This document shows, piece after piece, positions 17,932 through 26,390 of a stretch of 64,000 bases of DNA. Below the pieces are notes generated by a model, which worked only from the letters and a program-made list of their open reading frames with translations, was not told the origin of the DNA and did not search any database. A program made the position numbers and the translations under genes. Origin of the DNA: a virus; the IMG/VR virus record IMGVR_UViG_3300006928_000001, positions 1-64,000 of that record; one strand, 5' to 3'. Each line of letters opens with the position of its first letter. Position 1 is the first letter of the stretch.

Positions 17932-18780
17932 TTAATCTCCGTAGATTCGTTTCGACAGGTAAGGAAGCCCAGAAGCGATTGATGTAGCCGCGTTCACACT
18001 AAAAGCCGTAGCGTTGACGGCTGTGTACGGGGCTCCGGCAGGAATTGCCAACCCGCAAGCTACAACATCATCAGCTAGCAATTTTAGTGCAGCTAGCAGT
18101 GTTAGCATTAACGGGTACGGGTGTACTGGTGGAGTGGTACCACCTCCCATTTCAATCGTACTACCTGCGATCTGGATGTTGCCACCACCCAACTTGGTGA
18201 TGTTACCGTCTTCCATCGCAAGGTATGATATACCATCTTTATGAGAGATCAAAACTCCGTCTGGATTCATTTGCAGTGCATGGTTAGCCGTAACACCGAA
18301 TGTACCTTCTTCCATGATTAGGCCGACACCATTGGCCGTACCCATTTGAATTCTGTCGCTACGTGGATCAATGTTAATGAACGACTGCTTTTCGGCGTCG
18401 GCTGTAGACGTTGCAATTAGGTATACGCCTAGATTATTGTCTAGAAGAATACTATGCCTACCATCTGGTGATCTAGCCCCTGCTCTTGTCTCAGGGTTGT
18501 CAGAGATGGAAGTCCAACTCTGACTAGAGCCCAGCCAACGGAATGAATTTCCACCAAGATGAGCAACGATAACGCGAACTGGTGCGGCATCGTCATCGGG
18601 GTTGGTGGGCCATGCAATCGAGTGCCAGCCGCCGAACGGCGAACCGGGATACATAGGTGCGATCAGTGCTGGACACTCGTCGTCCCTAAACAGCTGAGGA
18701 ATCTTCACCTTAATGTGTCCTGGCAGATTGGGGTCAGGGTTTCCGTCCGTGACCTCAGCCTCATAGAACTCGACCGGCAT
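17932..18780 (-). CDS. Baseplate spike protein (gpV/gp5-like)
   Basis: A 282-residue protein with an N-terminal OB-fold (PVEFYEAEVTD...LPGHIKVKIPQLF, the classic gpV opening), then SPDGRHSILLDNN and repetitive beta strands (GVGLIMEEG, HALQMNPDG, VLISHKDG, ISYLAMEDG, NIQIAGSTIEMGGG) typical of the intertwined triple-stranded beta-helix of contractile-tail spikes. It pierces the cell envelope on contraction. A hydrophobic Ala-rich C-terminal segment (LMLTLLAALKLLADDVVACG) extends beyond the needle. First gene of the P2-like V-W-J-I order here. Confidence 0.85.
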   Translation of the reverse strand: MPVEFYEAEVTDGNPDPNLPGHIKVKIPQLFRDDECPALIAPMYPGSPFGGWHSIAWPTNPDDDAAPVRVIVAHLGGNSFRWLGSSQSWTSISDNPETRAGARSPDGRHSILLDNNLGVYLIATSTADAEKQSFINIDPRSDRIQMGTANGVGLIMEEGTFGVTANHALQMNPDGVLISHKDGISYLAMEDGNITKLGGGNIQIAGSTIEMGGGTTPPVHPYPLMLTLLAALKLLADDVVACGLAIPAGAPYTAVNATAFSVNAATSIASGLPYLSKRIYGD

Positions 18781-18783
18781 GTA

Positions 18784-19677
18784 TCAGTCCTCGGTATTCA
18801 GCGTGAACTTGTCAGCATCGAATTCGTTCTTACTCATAAACGCCAACGTGTATCCGTTGGGACCCTTCTTGCGGGAGGTAGCACCATCGAGAATAGCTTC
18901 CGGCGGCCATCCCTGATCGAATGCGGATTCCATCGCCTCGAGTTCATCAATTGGGACAGCAACGTTAATCTTCTCAGACCATACTTCGCCATCATCCAAC
19001 TTTACCCCGGTAGGCTTACCAGAATTCTCCGCATCAGGTTCGCCATTGTCAACAGGTTTTCCGTCATCTTCACTAGACGTGTCTGACTCTGGTTCCTTGA
19101 CGTCTGGTGGCCCGCTCTTTGCGACATCCTCAGACTCCTCATTCTTCTTAGGCTCGGGAAGAATTGTGCGCCCTTCAATCTTAACCTGCTTAGGCTTACG
19201 CCGCTTCGGCTTAAGCGACTCCCAAGCTCGGGTGATCATTCCGGATAGAATTTCGTCGGGAAGAAGAACCATTCCGTCACGCTGAAACCTGTCGTTAAAC
19301 AGACTATGCTGAACTTCAGGCATAATACGACGTCCGCGAGCGCCGGCATTCTTTACCGCAACCTGCATGATAGACGTGATAATTTCGTCGTACGCAGACT
19401 CAGGGTGAATAACATCACTGGACTCAGTTGCTACGGGGTATTCGCTAAGTACCTGATCGTGAGTAACAAGTACGTCCTTGGTAACCACCTTTTCGTGCTT
19501 AACCCAATTACGTGGCTTGTTCCGTACAGGACGCCATCCACGCCCAGGACGACTCCCAGCCTTAGCACGACGCTCACGAACTCCACTTACGATATCAACG
19601 CGCTTTCCCTCAGTGGTTTCAACACCCACAGAGACAATGGGACAGACGCGTCCTCCGAAGATGATGTATTGCTGCAC
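18784..19677 (-). CDS. Hypothetical protein upstream of the spike gene, acidic linker
   Basis: A 297-residue protein without a recognised domain. The GTG start at 19677 has AGGAGG five bases upstream. The N-terminal half is basic (RERRAKAGSRPGRGWRPVRNKP). It is followed by a long Asp/Glu/Ser/Pro-rich low-complexity stretch (about residues 180-240) and a short ordered C-terminus. Gene position immediately before the spike suggests a tail or baseplate-associated protein, possibly a hub or tube-end factor, but no homology supports this. Confidence 0.6.
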   Translation of the reverse strand: MQQYIIFGGRVCPIVSVGVETTEGKRVDIVSGVRERRAKAGSRPGRGWRPVRNKPRNWVKHEKVVTKDVLVTHDQVLSEYPVATESSDVIHPESAYDEIITSIMQVAVKNAGARGRRIMPEVQHSLFNDRFQRDGMVLLPDEILSGMITRAWESLKPKRRKPKQVKIEGRTILPEPKKNEESEDVAKSGPPDVKEPESDTSSEDDGKPVDNGEPDAENSGKPTGVKLDDGEVWSEKINVAVPIDELEAMESAFDQGWPPEAILDGATSRKKGPNGYTLAFMSKNEFDADKFTLNTED

Positions 19678-19686
19678 TCGAACCTC

Positions 19687-21336
19687 CTACTCTACTGCAT
19701 CTATGATATATTCAGGAATGTAGCCAGACTTCATGATTCGCTCGAATCCGGAGTCAAGCAAGTACGTGATACCGTGGTCAGATGCAGACCTAACAACACG
19801 GCCAATACCTTGAACGGTAATCTGTGCTGCCTTCCACGTGTACCAAGCTGATGACCACCTTCTGTCAAGATTCTTCATCAGATACTCAACAGTTGGGTCT
19901 TTCATGTGTGGCCAAGGTGCTTTAGCCATAACCTGCCAGCGGCAAGAATCATCCGCACCATCCACGCCTTCCATCATAGACGGACCAACAAGAATCGCGT
20001 TAGGACCATACCCACCAGACAGAAAGCGTTGAATTACTTCAGTTCTAGCACCACCCCTTGGCAGCTGTTCAATCATACGGCCACCCATACGGCGGCGTAG
20101 AGCATCCGCTACATCTCCAGCCAAGTAATGACTGTGTGTATGAATGATTCCAGGTTCGTCATAATGAAGGTTTGCCAGTCGCTCAATTTTGTCAATCAGA
20201 GCAGGAAACGTACGGGTCCTGTTCTTGTAAGACATAGAACCAACGTAGTCTTTCTTAACGATACGGTTTTCAGGGTCAAATGCTGAAAGAATATCGATCA
20301 TCTCAAAGTTCTTGAGGCCTAGTTCTGCGGCAAACAGCTTAATGTGCAAGACGGTTGCGGTGACTATTAGAATCTTGTTACCCAGGCCGGTCAGTGCTTC
20401 AGCCATGGTAGCGACTTTCAATGGCTTAATCGTCCATCGACCTTGCGGATGCCACTGATTAGGTTCTTCCCACGTCGTTCCCCACGGGACGGAGCCTGAG
20501 TCAAGCAAAAACCGCTTGGCAAAACTTTCGTAGGAACGTTCTTCCTTCTCGTCAGAATTGTCATACATCTCTTGAAGTTCAGCTTCTTCGTAGATGCCGA
20601 AACCCTTTTTATGGGTTTTCATCTTCATGAGTGTAATGGCCATCTCCTCCGAGAGACCTCTCTGTTGTTCATCCATGTCAAGATACCGCAGTTGCCAACG
20701 TAGCCAAGGTAGGAAGAAGTCAGGATTCGCTGGTGGCTCGTCTGTAGTCAACGTCAATAGATCTTCTGGGTCGATAGTTGACGTCAAGTATGTTCTGATC
20801 CAGTCAACGGCAGTGTGACCCTCATCCATGCACAGCAATTCGCGCGGACCAAAATGAGATGAAATGTTCGCTTGAGCCATCAATGACGCATAACTATGCA
20901 TCACGATAGGTGAGTCTTGTGCTTCACTAAGAGCGGTGTAAAACGGACAGTTGCCGACACTGCATTCAGCTGGGTTCTCTTCTCGAATCTGTGGGTTCAG
21001 GTTACAAGGTGCATTCTTAGCCGTAACACTGGTACCGAGCATCAATGTGCATGAGTATGCTGACTTGCCCTTCATGATTTTCAGCTGTTCCCAACCACGC
21101 ATCTGATCTTGGAGAACCTTCTGTGGTGTACAGACATACGTTCCTTTGTTCAGCGTGGCAAGATACCTACCAAGTGCTAGCTGAATGATGCTCTTCCCCA
21201 CACCGGTAGGTGCCTGTAGAAAGACGACGTCTTTGTCGTCTATCCAGAAGGCATTAAAGATACGTGACAGCGCTTCTCTCTGCTGCGGCCGAAGTGTGAC
21301 TTCTGGTACGAGCTCTTCCCAGTCTGGTTCAATCAT
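19687..21336 (-). CDS. DinG/XPD-like superfamily 2 helicase
   Basis: A 549-residue helicase of the Rad3/XPD/DinG group. It shows Q-motif-like TLRPQQREAL, Walker A APTGVGKS, an inserted four-cysteine region (YSC...APC...AEC...GNC) consistent with an iron-sulfur cluster, the DEGH box (in MDEGHTAVD) and C-terminal motifs ending in GIGRVVRSASDHG (motif VI, Q-x-x-GRxxR). It unwinds 5'-3' in this family and could resolve D-loops, RNA-DNA hybrids or replication blocks. It is coupled to the small gene upstream by one base. Confidence 0.85.
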   Translation of the reverse strand: MIEPDWEELVPEVTLRPQQREALSRIFNAFWIDDKDVVFLQAPTGVGKSIIQLALGRYLATLNKGTYVCTPQKVLQDQMRGWEQLKIMKGKSAYSCTLMLGTSVTAKNAPCNLNPQIREENPAECSVGNCPFYTALSEAQDSPIVMHSYASLMAQANISSHFGPRELLCMDEGHTAVDWIRTYLTSTIDPEDLLTLTTDEPPANPDFFLPWLRWQLRYLDMDEQQRGLSEEMAITLMKMKTHKKGFGIYEEAELQEMYDNSDEKEERSYESFAKRFLLDSGSVPWGTTWEEPNQWHPQGRWTIKPLKVATMAEALTGLGNKILIVTATVLHIKLFAAELGLKNFEMIDILSAFDPENRIVKKDYVGSMSYKNRTRTFPALIDKIERLANLHYDEPGIIHTHSHYLAGDVADALRRRMGGRMIEQLPRGGARTEVIQRFLSGGYGPNAILVGPSMMEGVDGADDSCRWQVMAKAPWPHMKDPTVEYLMKNLDRRWSSAWYTWKAAQITVQGIGRVVRSASDHGITYLLDSGFERIMKSGYIPEYIIDAVE

Positions 21337-21743
21337 TACACGTGGTCCATATCAGGATTGTTGATGAGCCATCCCTGGCTCGTTGGTGTTGCCTCGTCAA
21401 GCTCGTGCTTCATAATCCATGAAAGCGCTTCAGCAACTACGACTCTAGGTGCGTCTTCATCTTCTTTAAAGAGCTCAACTGGAATTGGACGCTGCACAGA
21501 TACTTTGATGAATTTTACATGGTTCGAACTGGCATCTGGAGCCATGTATGTAACCACTAGTGATTGACCACTATGAATTCTGTCAAACACTACCTTAGCT
21601 GTTGGTTGCATGAGTTTTAGCAGCCCACGAAATTTGATGCTACTCCAAACTTCCATGACTTGATCGGCGATTGAACCAGGTGCGTAACTACACTCGTTTT
21701 GGTTTACAATCGGCACGTAAAGAGTCATGTATGAATCGTTCAT
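21336..21743 (-). CDS. Hypothetical protein
   Basis: A 135-residue protein with no recognised family. The middle part alternates hydrophobic and polar residues in a beta-rich pattern (SLVVTYMAPDASSNHVKFIKVSV), and the C-terminal third is helical and acidic. It overlaps both neighbours by 1-4 bases between the Topo VI-like/zinc-ribbon genes and the DinG-like helicase, so it probably belongs to the same replication operon. Confidence 0.65.
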   Translation of the reverse strand: MNDSYMTLYVPIVNQNECSYAPGSIADQVMEVWSSIKFRGLLKLMQPTAKVVFDRIHSGQSLVVTYMAPDASSNHVKFIKVSVQRPIPVELFKEDEDAPRVVVAEALSWIMKHELDEATPTSQGWLINNPDMDHV

Positions 21744-22126
21744 GACAACTTCCAGTCACAATCCCTGTTTGAACAGTACCTATTGCCCGATGTAGAATAG
21801 ACTTCATGACCACACATGGGGCATGGATACTTTACAACGTAAGGTTCCTGTTGATACATCTGTACGAACGCATCATTTGCCTCAAACAACGTTGGTAGCT
21901 TCATCCCGTTGATACTAGCGCCAGGAACCATCACAGGCAGGATCATCTTATCGAACCATGCCAGTAGCTTTTGACGCTGAACTTCAGTCATCTCTTCGTC
22001 AGGACCTATATCATCACAGATGAGTGTGTGAAACCGCTGCCCGATCAGAGGGTTGTGTTGCATCGGCTTGATGACTACTACGTTATCAGGGTCGTTAGTT
22101 ATGACTAGTAGTTTGTTCTTTTTCAT
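21740..22126 (-). CDS. Small protein with C-terminal zinc ribbon
   Basis: A 128-residue protein ending in a clear zinc ribbon (CPMCG, then 12 residues on CSNRDC). The upstream part holds VVVIKPMQHNPLIG and a helical region. It overlaps the start region of the 21336 gene and the end of the Topo VI-like gene (ATGA), so it is translationally coupled to the topoisomerase. It could be a DNA- or protein-binding adaptor for that enzyme, which is inference from linkage. Confidence 0.7.
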   Translation of the reverse strand: MKKNKLLVITNDPDNVVVIKPMQHNPLIGQRFHTLICDDIGPDEEMTEVQRQKLLAWFDKMILPVMVPGASINGMKLPTLFEANDAFVQMYQQEPYVVKYPCPMCGHEVYSTSGNRYCSNRDCDWKLS

Positions 22127-24747
22127 GACTGCTCCTGAAACAGGAGAGGAACACGCCGCTTCATCACGCGAGTCACTGCTTCATTGATGTCTTCACCACC
22201 TTGCGCTGCCCTAGTCACCAGGTATTCCCAATGCGTTTCTGGCCTACCTTCCAAAACTTTGTCCAAGTCATACGCCGGGACGCCAATCTCTCGCATGACT
22301 TCCATGACCATGTCTTCCCCGGCCAGCTTCATGAACACCGCACCCATCTCAGTGGTAACCTTGTTACGACGGGCCGTCTTCATCTTCTCTTCGACGATAG
22401 CATCTGGTGGGCGAACCTTCTTGCATCCATGCTTCTCCAAGTTCTTTTCGACCCATTGTTCGAATTCCTTAGGAGGCATCGCGTTAAGTTCAACTCGTCG
22501 ACCCTTCGGCTTGTCTACCCAATACGGGAATTCACCGGTACGAAACATCTTTGGCATGAACGCATCAAACGCTTCTGGTTCCATCAGCGGACGTTTTGTT
22601 CCGTCTGGGTCTACGATTTTATGTTTGGTCATCGTCTTATTGATCATAGACCAGTTATGCTTTTTAATCTCGAATGGTTCGTCTTGTAGTCCCATCTCGA
22701 CAGCATCCCGAATTGTTAGACCGACGTCGATGACTTCGATCTTAACGTTCTCGCCAAACCGGGGAAGGTTAGTGGCTAGGTCGTACCCAATCATGTATCC
22801 AGCTGGGTCTGCGTCGTGCAGGCAGATGATCTTGACCATGTCACCAAGAAGCTTCTTGTATTTCTGCAATACGTCACGAATGGCTTCAACCGCAAATCCC
22901 TTAGAGCCGACGATGATAGCGTCCCATCGCTTATCGATCTTCATCTGCCTCATCTGAGCGGCGAGGTTTTCCTTCTCAACGAAGATGATAGTATGACCCA
23001 GCCACTTCTTCGGTTTGAAGTCACGAACGTCTGCAGTGCCTAGACGAACGGTCTTGCCGTTGTGAGGTTCGTACATGGTCCCTCGAGGGTCCTTTAGACA
23101 GATAGCTTTACCAGCAACATTTCGTTCGTACTCATCGATATAAGCACAGAATGTCCCGTAGTGAAGCTCACGATCGTCTAGGACATACCACTCTTTACGC
23201 ATCGAGTAATAGAACTGACGAATCAACGGCTCGTACTTACCATTGTCGGTTACCTCCTTGAGTACCCTAGGGATCAAGCGAAATAGTTCAAGACGAATAG
23301 TATCTCGCTTCTGCTTTTTAGCCTTCTTTCGCTTAGTTTCCCCGTGGCGTTGACGGCGTACCTCAAGAGTTGCTTTTTCAAGACACTCAGATAGCGGAGC
23401 AGACAACCAGGACGTATCAAACTGTTGTTTCCCGTACCCGCTATATCCAGGACTAGGGCAGGTTACGTGGACAACAAACGAACAGGGTGTCTTACCATGG
23501 TCAATTTGGTATGCTCTAGCGATAGAGCCTAGGTCACCATTGATAGACAACCATTGTCCACGAACCTTATCACGATACTTGAATCCGTCTTTACCCTTGA
23601 AAGACGGAGACCCATACAAGAACGTTCTGTTCATAGCTAGAATCGGTTCTGGAGCCCGCCGTTTACCTTCTGGCATTTGCATCAGACAGACTTCTACAAG
23701 AAACGGAATCTCTGCCTCGTTGCTAGAAAATGTACCTGAAACCGAGTGGTACCAGTGTCCAGCATCCGCATCAGTACCCATTTCTTTCGTAAGAAATTGA
23801 GCGAGTCTTTCATCGCCCACGGCGTTAAACTGTGGGAACGTGGCCTTCTTAGACGTGACCTTCGACATATACTCGTAGACGCTTTTAACCTGCTTGACAG
23901 CGTTTTCAATTGGTACGTTATCAATTCCTTGGTTCCGCAGGTCTGATGGAGAAATACGAGAAAACGCGAATTCACGCATCCAGTCATACAGCTTATAGTT
24001 AGGCCTAGCTCTAACGTCAGCTGCCATACGCTCTGTAAACTCATCTAACGTAAACCAAGTAGACGCTCCAGCCTTATGGGCTTCATTCATGCATGGCTTC
24101 GTCTTGGTAGTGTTCATTGGTGGGGTTGACCAGATAGTCGACTTGTACATCACCATGAACTTCGCGTGTGGATTCATCCACGCAAATTGACGTACGGCGT
24201 CAAACACATCGTCTAGTGTTGATCCACCTCGCTTCCAAGGTAGTTCCGGTAGTGGGACTCGAATAGCTGATGGCTTTGGGGCACCAAATGGAATACGTAT
24301 CACATCGACTTTCTGCTTCACCTTGTCAAGATTGACCTGAAGTCGAAGCGAATGTCCACTAGGTCGGTACAACTCGATGTACCCAACATCCAACCATGCC
24401 GAGACGATACCCATAATCGTCATGATGGCGTTGCCCTGAGCACCTCGGGTGGGTAGCTTGTGATGTCTGTTACTACCACCAAATCTGTCAAAGTCCAGGA
24501 TGTTATCAAGAACCGCGTCTGAAATGCCAGGCCCGTTCTCCGCAACTTCGATATATGAATCAGTCAGTGTAACGCGAATCATTGGCGTTACACCGAACTC
24601 TTCAATTGCTGCTACGGCGTTATCCAGTAGTTCTTTTACTACGTACACTGGCCAACGGCCTTGGTTAACTCCGCATAGCTTAACCAACTCACTAGGCTGA
24701 AAATTAGACCAGGTACGAGAGTCGGAATGGAATACGCGTCCACTCAT
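22123..24747 (-). CDS. Single-chain topoisomerase VI-like protein (GHKL B part fused to Spo11-like A part)
   Basis: An 874-residue protein combining both halves of a type IIB topoisomerase. Residues 36-120 hold the GHKL ATPase: N-box KELLDNAVAAIEE (Glu39, Asn43), ENGPGI (70-75, with Glu in place of the usual Asp of DxGxG) and RGAQGNAI (101-108). Residues about 200-460 read like the transducer. A basic linker (about 470-482, KRKKAKKQKR) leads to a Spo11/TopoVIA-like part: RQFYYSM with the candidate catalytic tyrosine (513 or 514), then a Toprim fold with VEKEN (Glu591) and HDADPAG (Asp645, Asp647). It probably relaxes or decatenates DNA during phage replication. It resembles the Topo VIII class of bacterial mobile elements but is longer. 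Confidence 0.85.
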   Translation of the reverse strand: MSGRVFHSDSRTWSNFQPSELVKLCGVNQGRWPVYVVKELLDNAVAAIEEFGVTPMIRVTLTDSYIEVAENGPGISDAVLDNILDFDRFGGSNRHHKLPTRGAQGNAIMTIMGIVSAWLDVGYIELYRPSGHSLRLQVNLDKVKQKVDVIRIPFGAPKPSAIRVPLPELPWKRGGSTLDDVFDAVRQFAWMNPHAKFMVMYKSTIWSTPPMNTTKTKPCMNEAHKAGASTWFTLDEFTERMAADVRARPNYKLYDWMREFAFSRISPSDLRNQGIDNVPIENAVKQVKSVYEYMSKVTSKKATFPQFNAVGDERLAQFLTKEMGTDADAGHWYHSVSGTFSSNEAEIPFLVEVCLMQMPEGKRRAPEPILAMNRTFLYGSPSFKGKDGFKYRDKVRGQWLSINGDLGSIARAYQIDHGKTPCSFVVHVTCPSPGYSGYGKQQFDTSWLSAPLSECLEKATLEVRRQRHGETKRKKAKKQKRDTIRLELFRLIPRVLKEVTDNGKYEPLIRQFYYSMRKEWYVLDDRELHYGTFCAYIDEYERNVAGKAICLKDPRGTMYEPHNGKTVRLGTADVRDFKPKKWLGHTIIFVEKENLAAQMRQMKIDKRWDAIIVGSKGFAVEAIRDVLQKYKKLLGDMVKIICLHDADPAGYMIGYDLATNLPRFGENVKIEVIDVGLTIRDAVEMGLQDEPFEIKKHNWSMINKTMTKHKIVDPDGTKRPLMEPEAFDAFMPKMFRTGEFPYWVDKPKGRRVELNAMPPKEFEQWVEKNLEKHGCKKVRPPDAIVEEKMKTARRNKVTTEMGAVFMKLAGEDMVMEVMREIGVPAYDLDKVLEGRPETHWEYLVTRAAQGGEDINEAVTRVMKRRVPLLFQEQS

Positions 24748-24756
24748 TGGAAAACC

Positions 24757-24903
24757 TCACTCTTGGCCCCTCCCCTAAGGGGCAATTCCGTAGGGGTAGG
24801 AGACCCCTGGAGCTCACGAAGAGGGGTATGAGGGGAAGGATATACCCCTCTTAGTTTCGTAAGCCCCAGAGGCCCCACAGTGAAATACGGTAGCTTGGGC
24901 TAC
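24757..24903 (-). repeat. Cluster of four short inverted repeats in the intergenic region
   Basis: This gap holds several hairpins: GGTAGC/GCTACC overlapping the upstream gene's stop (24888-24903), AAGAGGGGTAT/ATACCCCTCTT (24819-24829 with 24842-24852, 11 bp perfect), AGGGGT/ACCCCT (about 24792-24808), and a GCCCCT/AGGGGC pairing (about 24760-24783). The 11-bp stem is a likely terminator for the upstream gene. The C-rich and G-rich blocks could also pair with each other. The rest of the gap holds the Topo VI-like gene's SD. Confidence 0.6.
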
Positions 24904-25637
24904 CACTCCCTCGGATCAGTATCCGGAGCAACAGGCAGATGACCGCGACGAGACAGCGATAGATAGTGCTTACCGTGTCGGCCGTCCAGCTTAATGTTGG
25001 CGGATGGAAACGCCTCTTTAAGAAGGCGGTTCAACTCTTTGTCACCAACCTGTGGGTTTTGAGCGATCAGATAAGCTGCCGTAAGCTTCTGAGTATTCTT
25101 ACGCTTCTTGGTAGCGATTCGAGCCGCGGTGCGTGGGGTACGCTCCAGCTTGACCCGGTTGCTAATTGAAATCTCTGACTGATGCTTGTACGACCAGAGA
25201 ATAACTCGGTTACCATCAAGACGCTGGAACGCCACGTTAGTGGAACTTGGAGTTACATAGATTCGACGAGGATCAAACTCATTTCGAATTGGGAGATCAC
25301 CAGTAGTGATCTCAAGACCATCTTCGATTTTGATGATACGAAGATTACCTTCATCCGTCTCAACCACTTCATTACGGAGCGGGAGTTGATCACCATAGTG
25401 GAGCTGGCCACACTGATTATCATCTTCAGTGTAAAATCGCCAACTCATCAGATCGCCTTCTTCCAAGCGGTATAGAGCGTACACGGGTGTAGCCTCTGAA
25501 CTCGCCTTTAGCTTCTCACGACGCCGAACTGCGCGCAACTCTTTCTTCAAGTCATCATGGCTAGCTTTCGTCCTCTTAGCGATCTCATTCGCCGGTTCTG
25601 CCTTGAGGATTTCTGCTCTCATCTTGTCTTTGGTCAT
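24900..25637 (-). CDS. RHGKHY-domain protein, probable DNA-binding (paralogue of 57223-57825)
   Basis: A 245-residue basic protein. The N-terminus is helical and charged (KKELRAVRRREK), the middle is beta-rich, and the C-terminal module reads LNRLLKEAFPSANI, DGRHGKHYLS, SRRGHLP. The same module occurs in the protein at 57223-57825 (LSNAFPNANI, DRHGKHYMS, ARHGRL), so the phage encodes two members. The Arg/His/Lys-rich motif suggests nucleic-acid binding. It is flanked on both sides by hairpins and so may be a single-gene transcript. Function otherwise unknown. Confidence 0.7.
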   Translation of the reverse strand: MTKDKMRAEILKAEPANEIAKRTKASHDDLKKELRAVRRREKLKASSEATPVYALYRLEEGDLMSWRFYTEDDNQCGQLHYGDQLPLRNEVVETDEGNLRIIKIEDGLEITTGDLPIRNEFDPRRIYVTPSSTNVAFQRLDGNRVILWSYKHQSEISISNRVKLERTPRTAARIATKKRKNTQKLTAAYLIAQNPQVGDKELNRLLKEAFPSANIKLDGRHGKHYLSLSRRGHLPVAPDTDPREW

Positions 25638-25666
25638 TGTTGTTCTTCCCCTCAGAAGACGTTAAA

Positions 25667-25686
25667 GGCCCCTCCAATGAGGGGCC
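25667..25686 (-). terminator. Intrinsic terminator after P-loop kinase gene
   Basis: On the minus strand GGCCCCTC-ATTG-GAGGGGCC is followed directly by TTTAA. The 8-bp GC-rich stem with a 4-base loop and short U tract is a good intrinsic terminator, 60 bases beyond the stop of the 25746 gene. A second small hairpin (CCTTGT/ACAAGG, about 25692-25709) precedes it. Confidence 0.7.
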
Positions 25687-25745
25687 CCATCCTTGTATCA
25701 CACAAGGAATTTCGTAGGTAAAAAATATTCTCGTGAATTCGCAGA

Positions 25746-26390
25746 TTACCTGTTGACAACGCTCATAGCGATTTCCATAATGTAGTCTTCGCGAGTCGGT
25801 AGTGGAGGCACTTTTCCATACATACAGCTAATCCATTGATCAAGACAAGCTTTTACCATACGTTCAAACGCCCGATGATACGCGAGACTCTGTTGTCGTG
25901 CAGGGTCATCTCCAACATTAATGAACGCGTCCATACTACAGAACAAAACCAAGTCATACCGTAGCATATGCTTTGCGGCGTTAAGCTCGAACTCGTCACT
26001 CAGTGAGTATGGAGCGTGCATAGCAGTATAGCAATAATCGTCGATAGTAGTTCTATCGGTGATGAACCTGTCGTGGTTATTTTCCCACTCGATTTTTTCA
26101 GTTTGTAGACGCCGCTGAAACATAGTTCGACACGTGTTACCCTTAGAGCCATAGTTGTTGTAGTCAGACACCGCCGCCTGTGCCGCTAGGTCAGGAGTTA
26201 GTCCTTCTAAAACTGCGGCGTTATACGCAGGTTGGTTAGCAAGATCAACGTCGTACGGATTAGTAAAACCGAGAACTTCGGCGGTGCTACGTGACCCCAC
26301 CGGGTTAATTGGCACATGAAATCGCTCAGACAACATCCGAGCAATCGTGGTCTTTCCAGTTCCGCTAGGTCCACACAGTCCGATTCTCAT
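25746..26390 (-). CDS. P-loop nucleotide kinase / AAA_28-type NTPase
   Basis: A 214-residue protein with N-terminal Walker A GPSGTGKTT (residues 7-15), an internal ITDRTTIDDY segment like the DRx motif of nucleoside and deoxynucleoside-monophosphate kinases, and LVLFCSMD as the parallel core strand. It is coupled to the dCMP deaminase upstream by an ATGA overlap, which suggests a deoxynucleotide kinase. NadR-like or T4 Pnk-like NTPases share the fold, so the substrate is open. A role as the modified-dCMP kinase is possible given the hydroxymethylase-like gene nearby. Confidence 0.7.
   Translation of the reverse strand: MRIGLCGPSGTGKTTIARMLSERFHVPINPVGSRSTAEVLGFTNPYDVDLANQPAYNAAVLEGLTPDLAAQAAVSDYNNYGSKGNTCRTMFQRRLQTEKIEWENNHDRFITDRTTIDDYCYTAMHAPYSLSDEFELNAAKHMLRYDLVLFCSMDAFINVGDDPARQQSLAYHRAFERMVKACLDQWISCMYGKVPPLPTREDYIMEIAMSVVNR

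Noticed and set aside
22184-22957. 257-residue plus-strand frame over the Topo VI-like gene
   Set aside because: Antisense shadow with Ser/Pro-rich composition and no recognisable domain.
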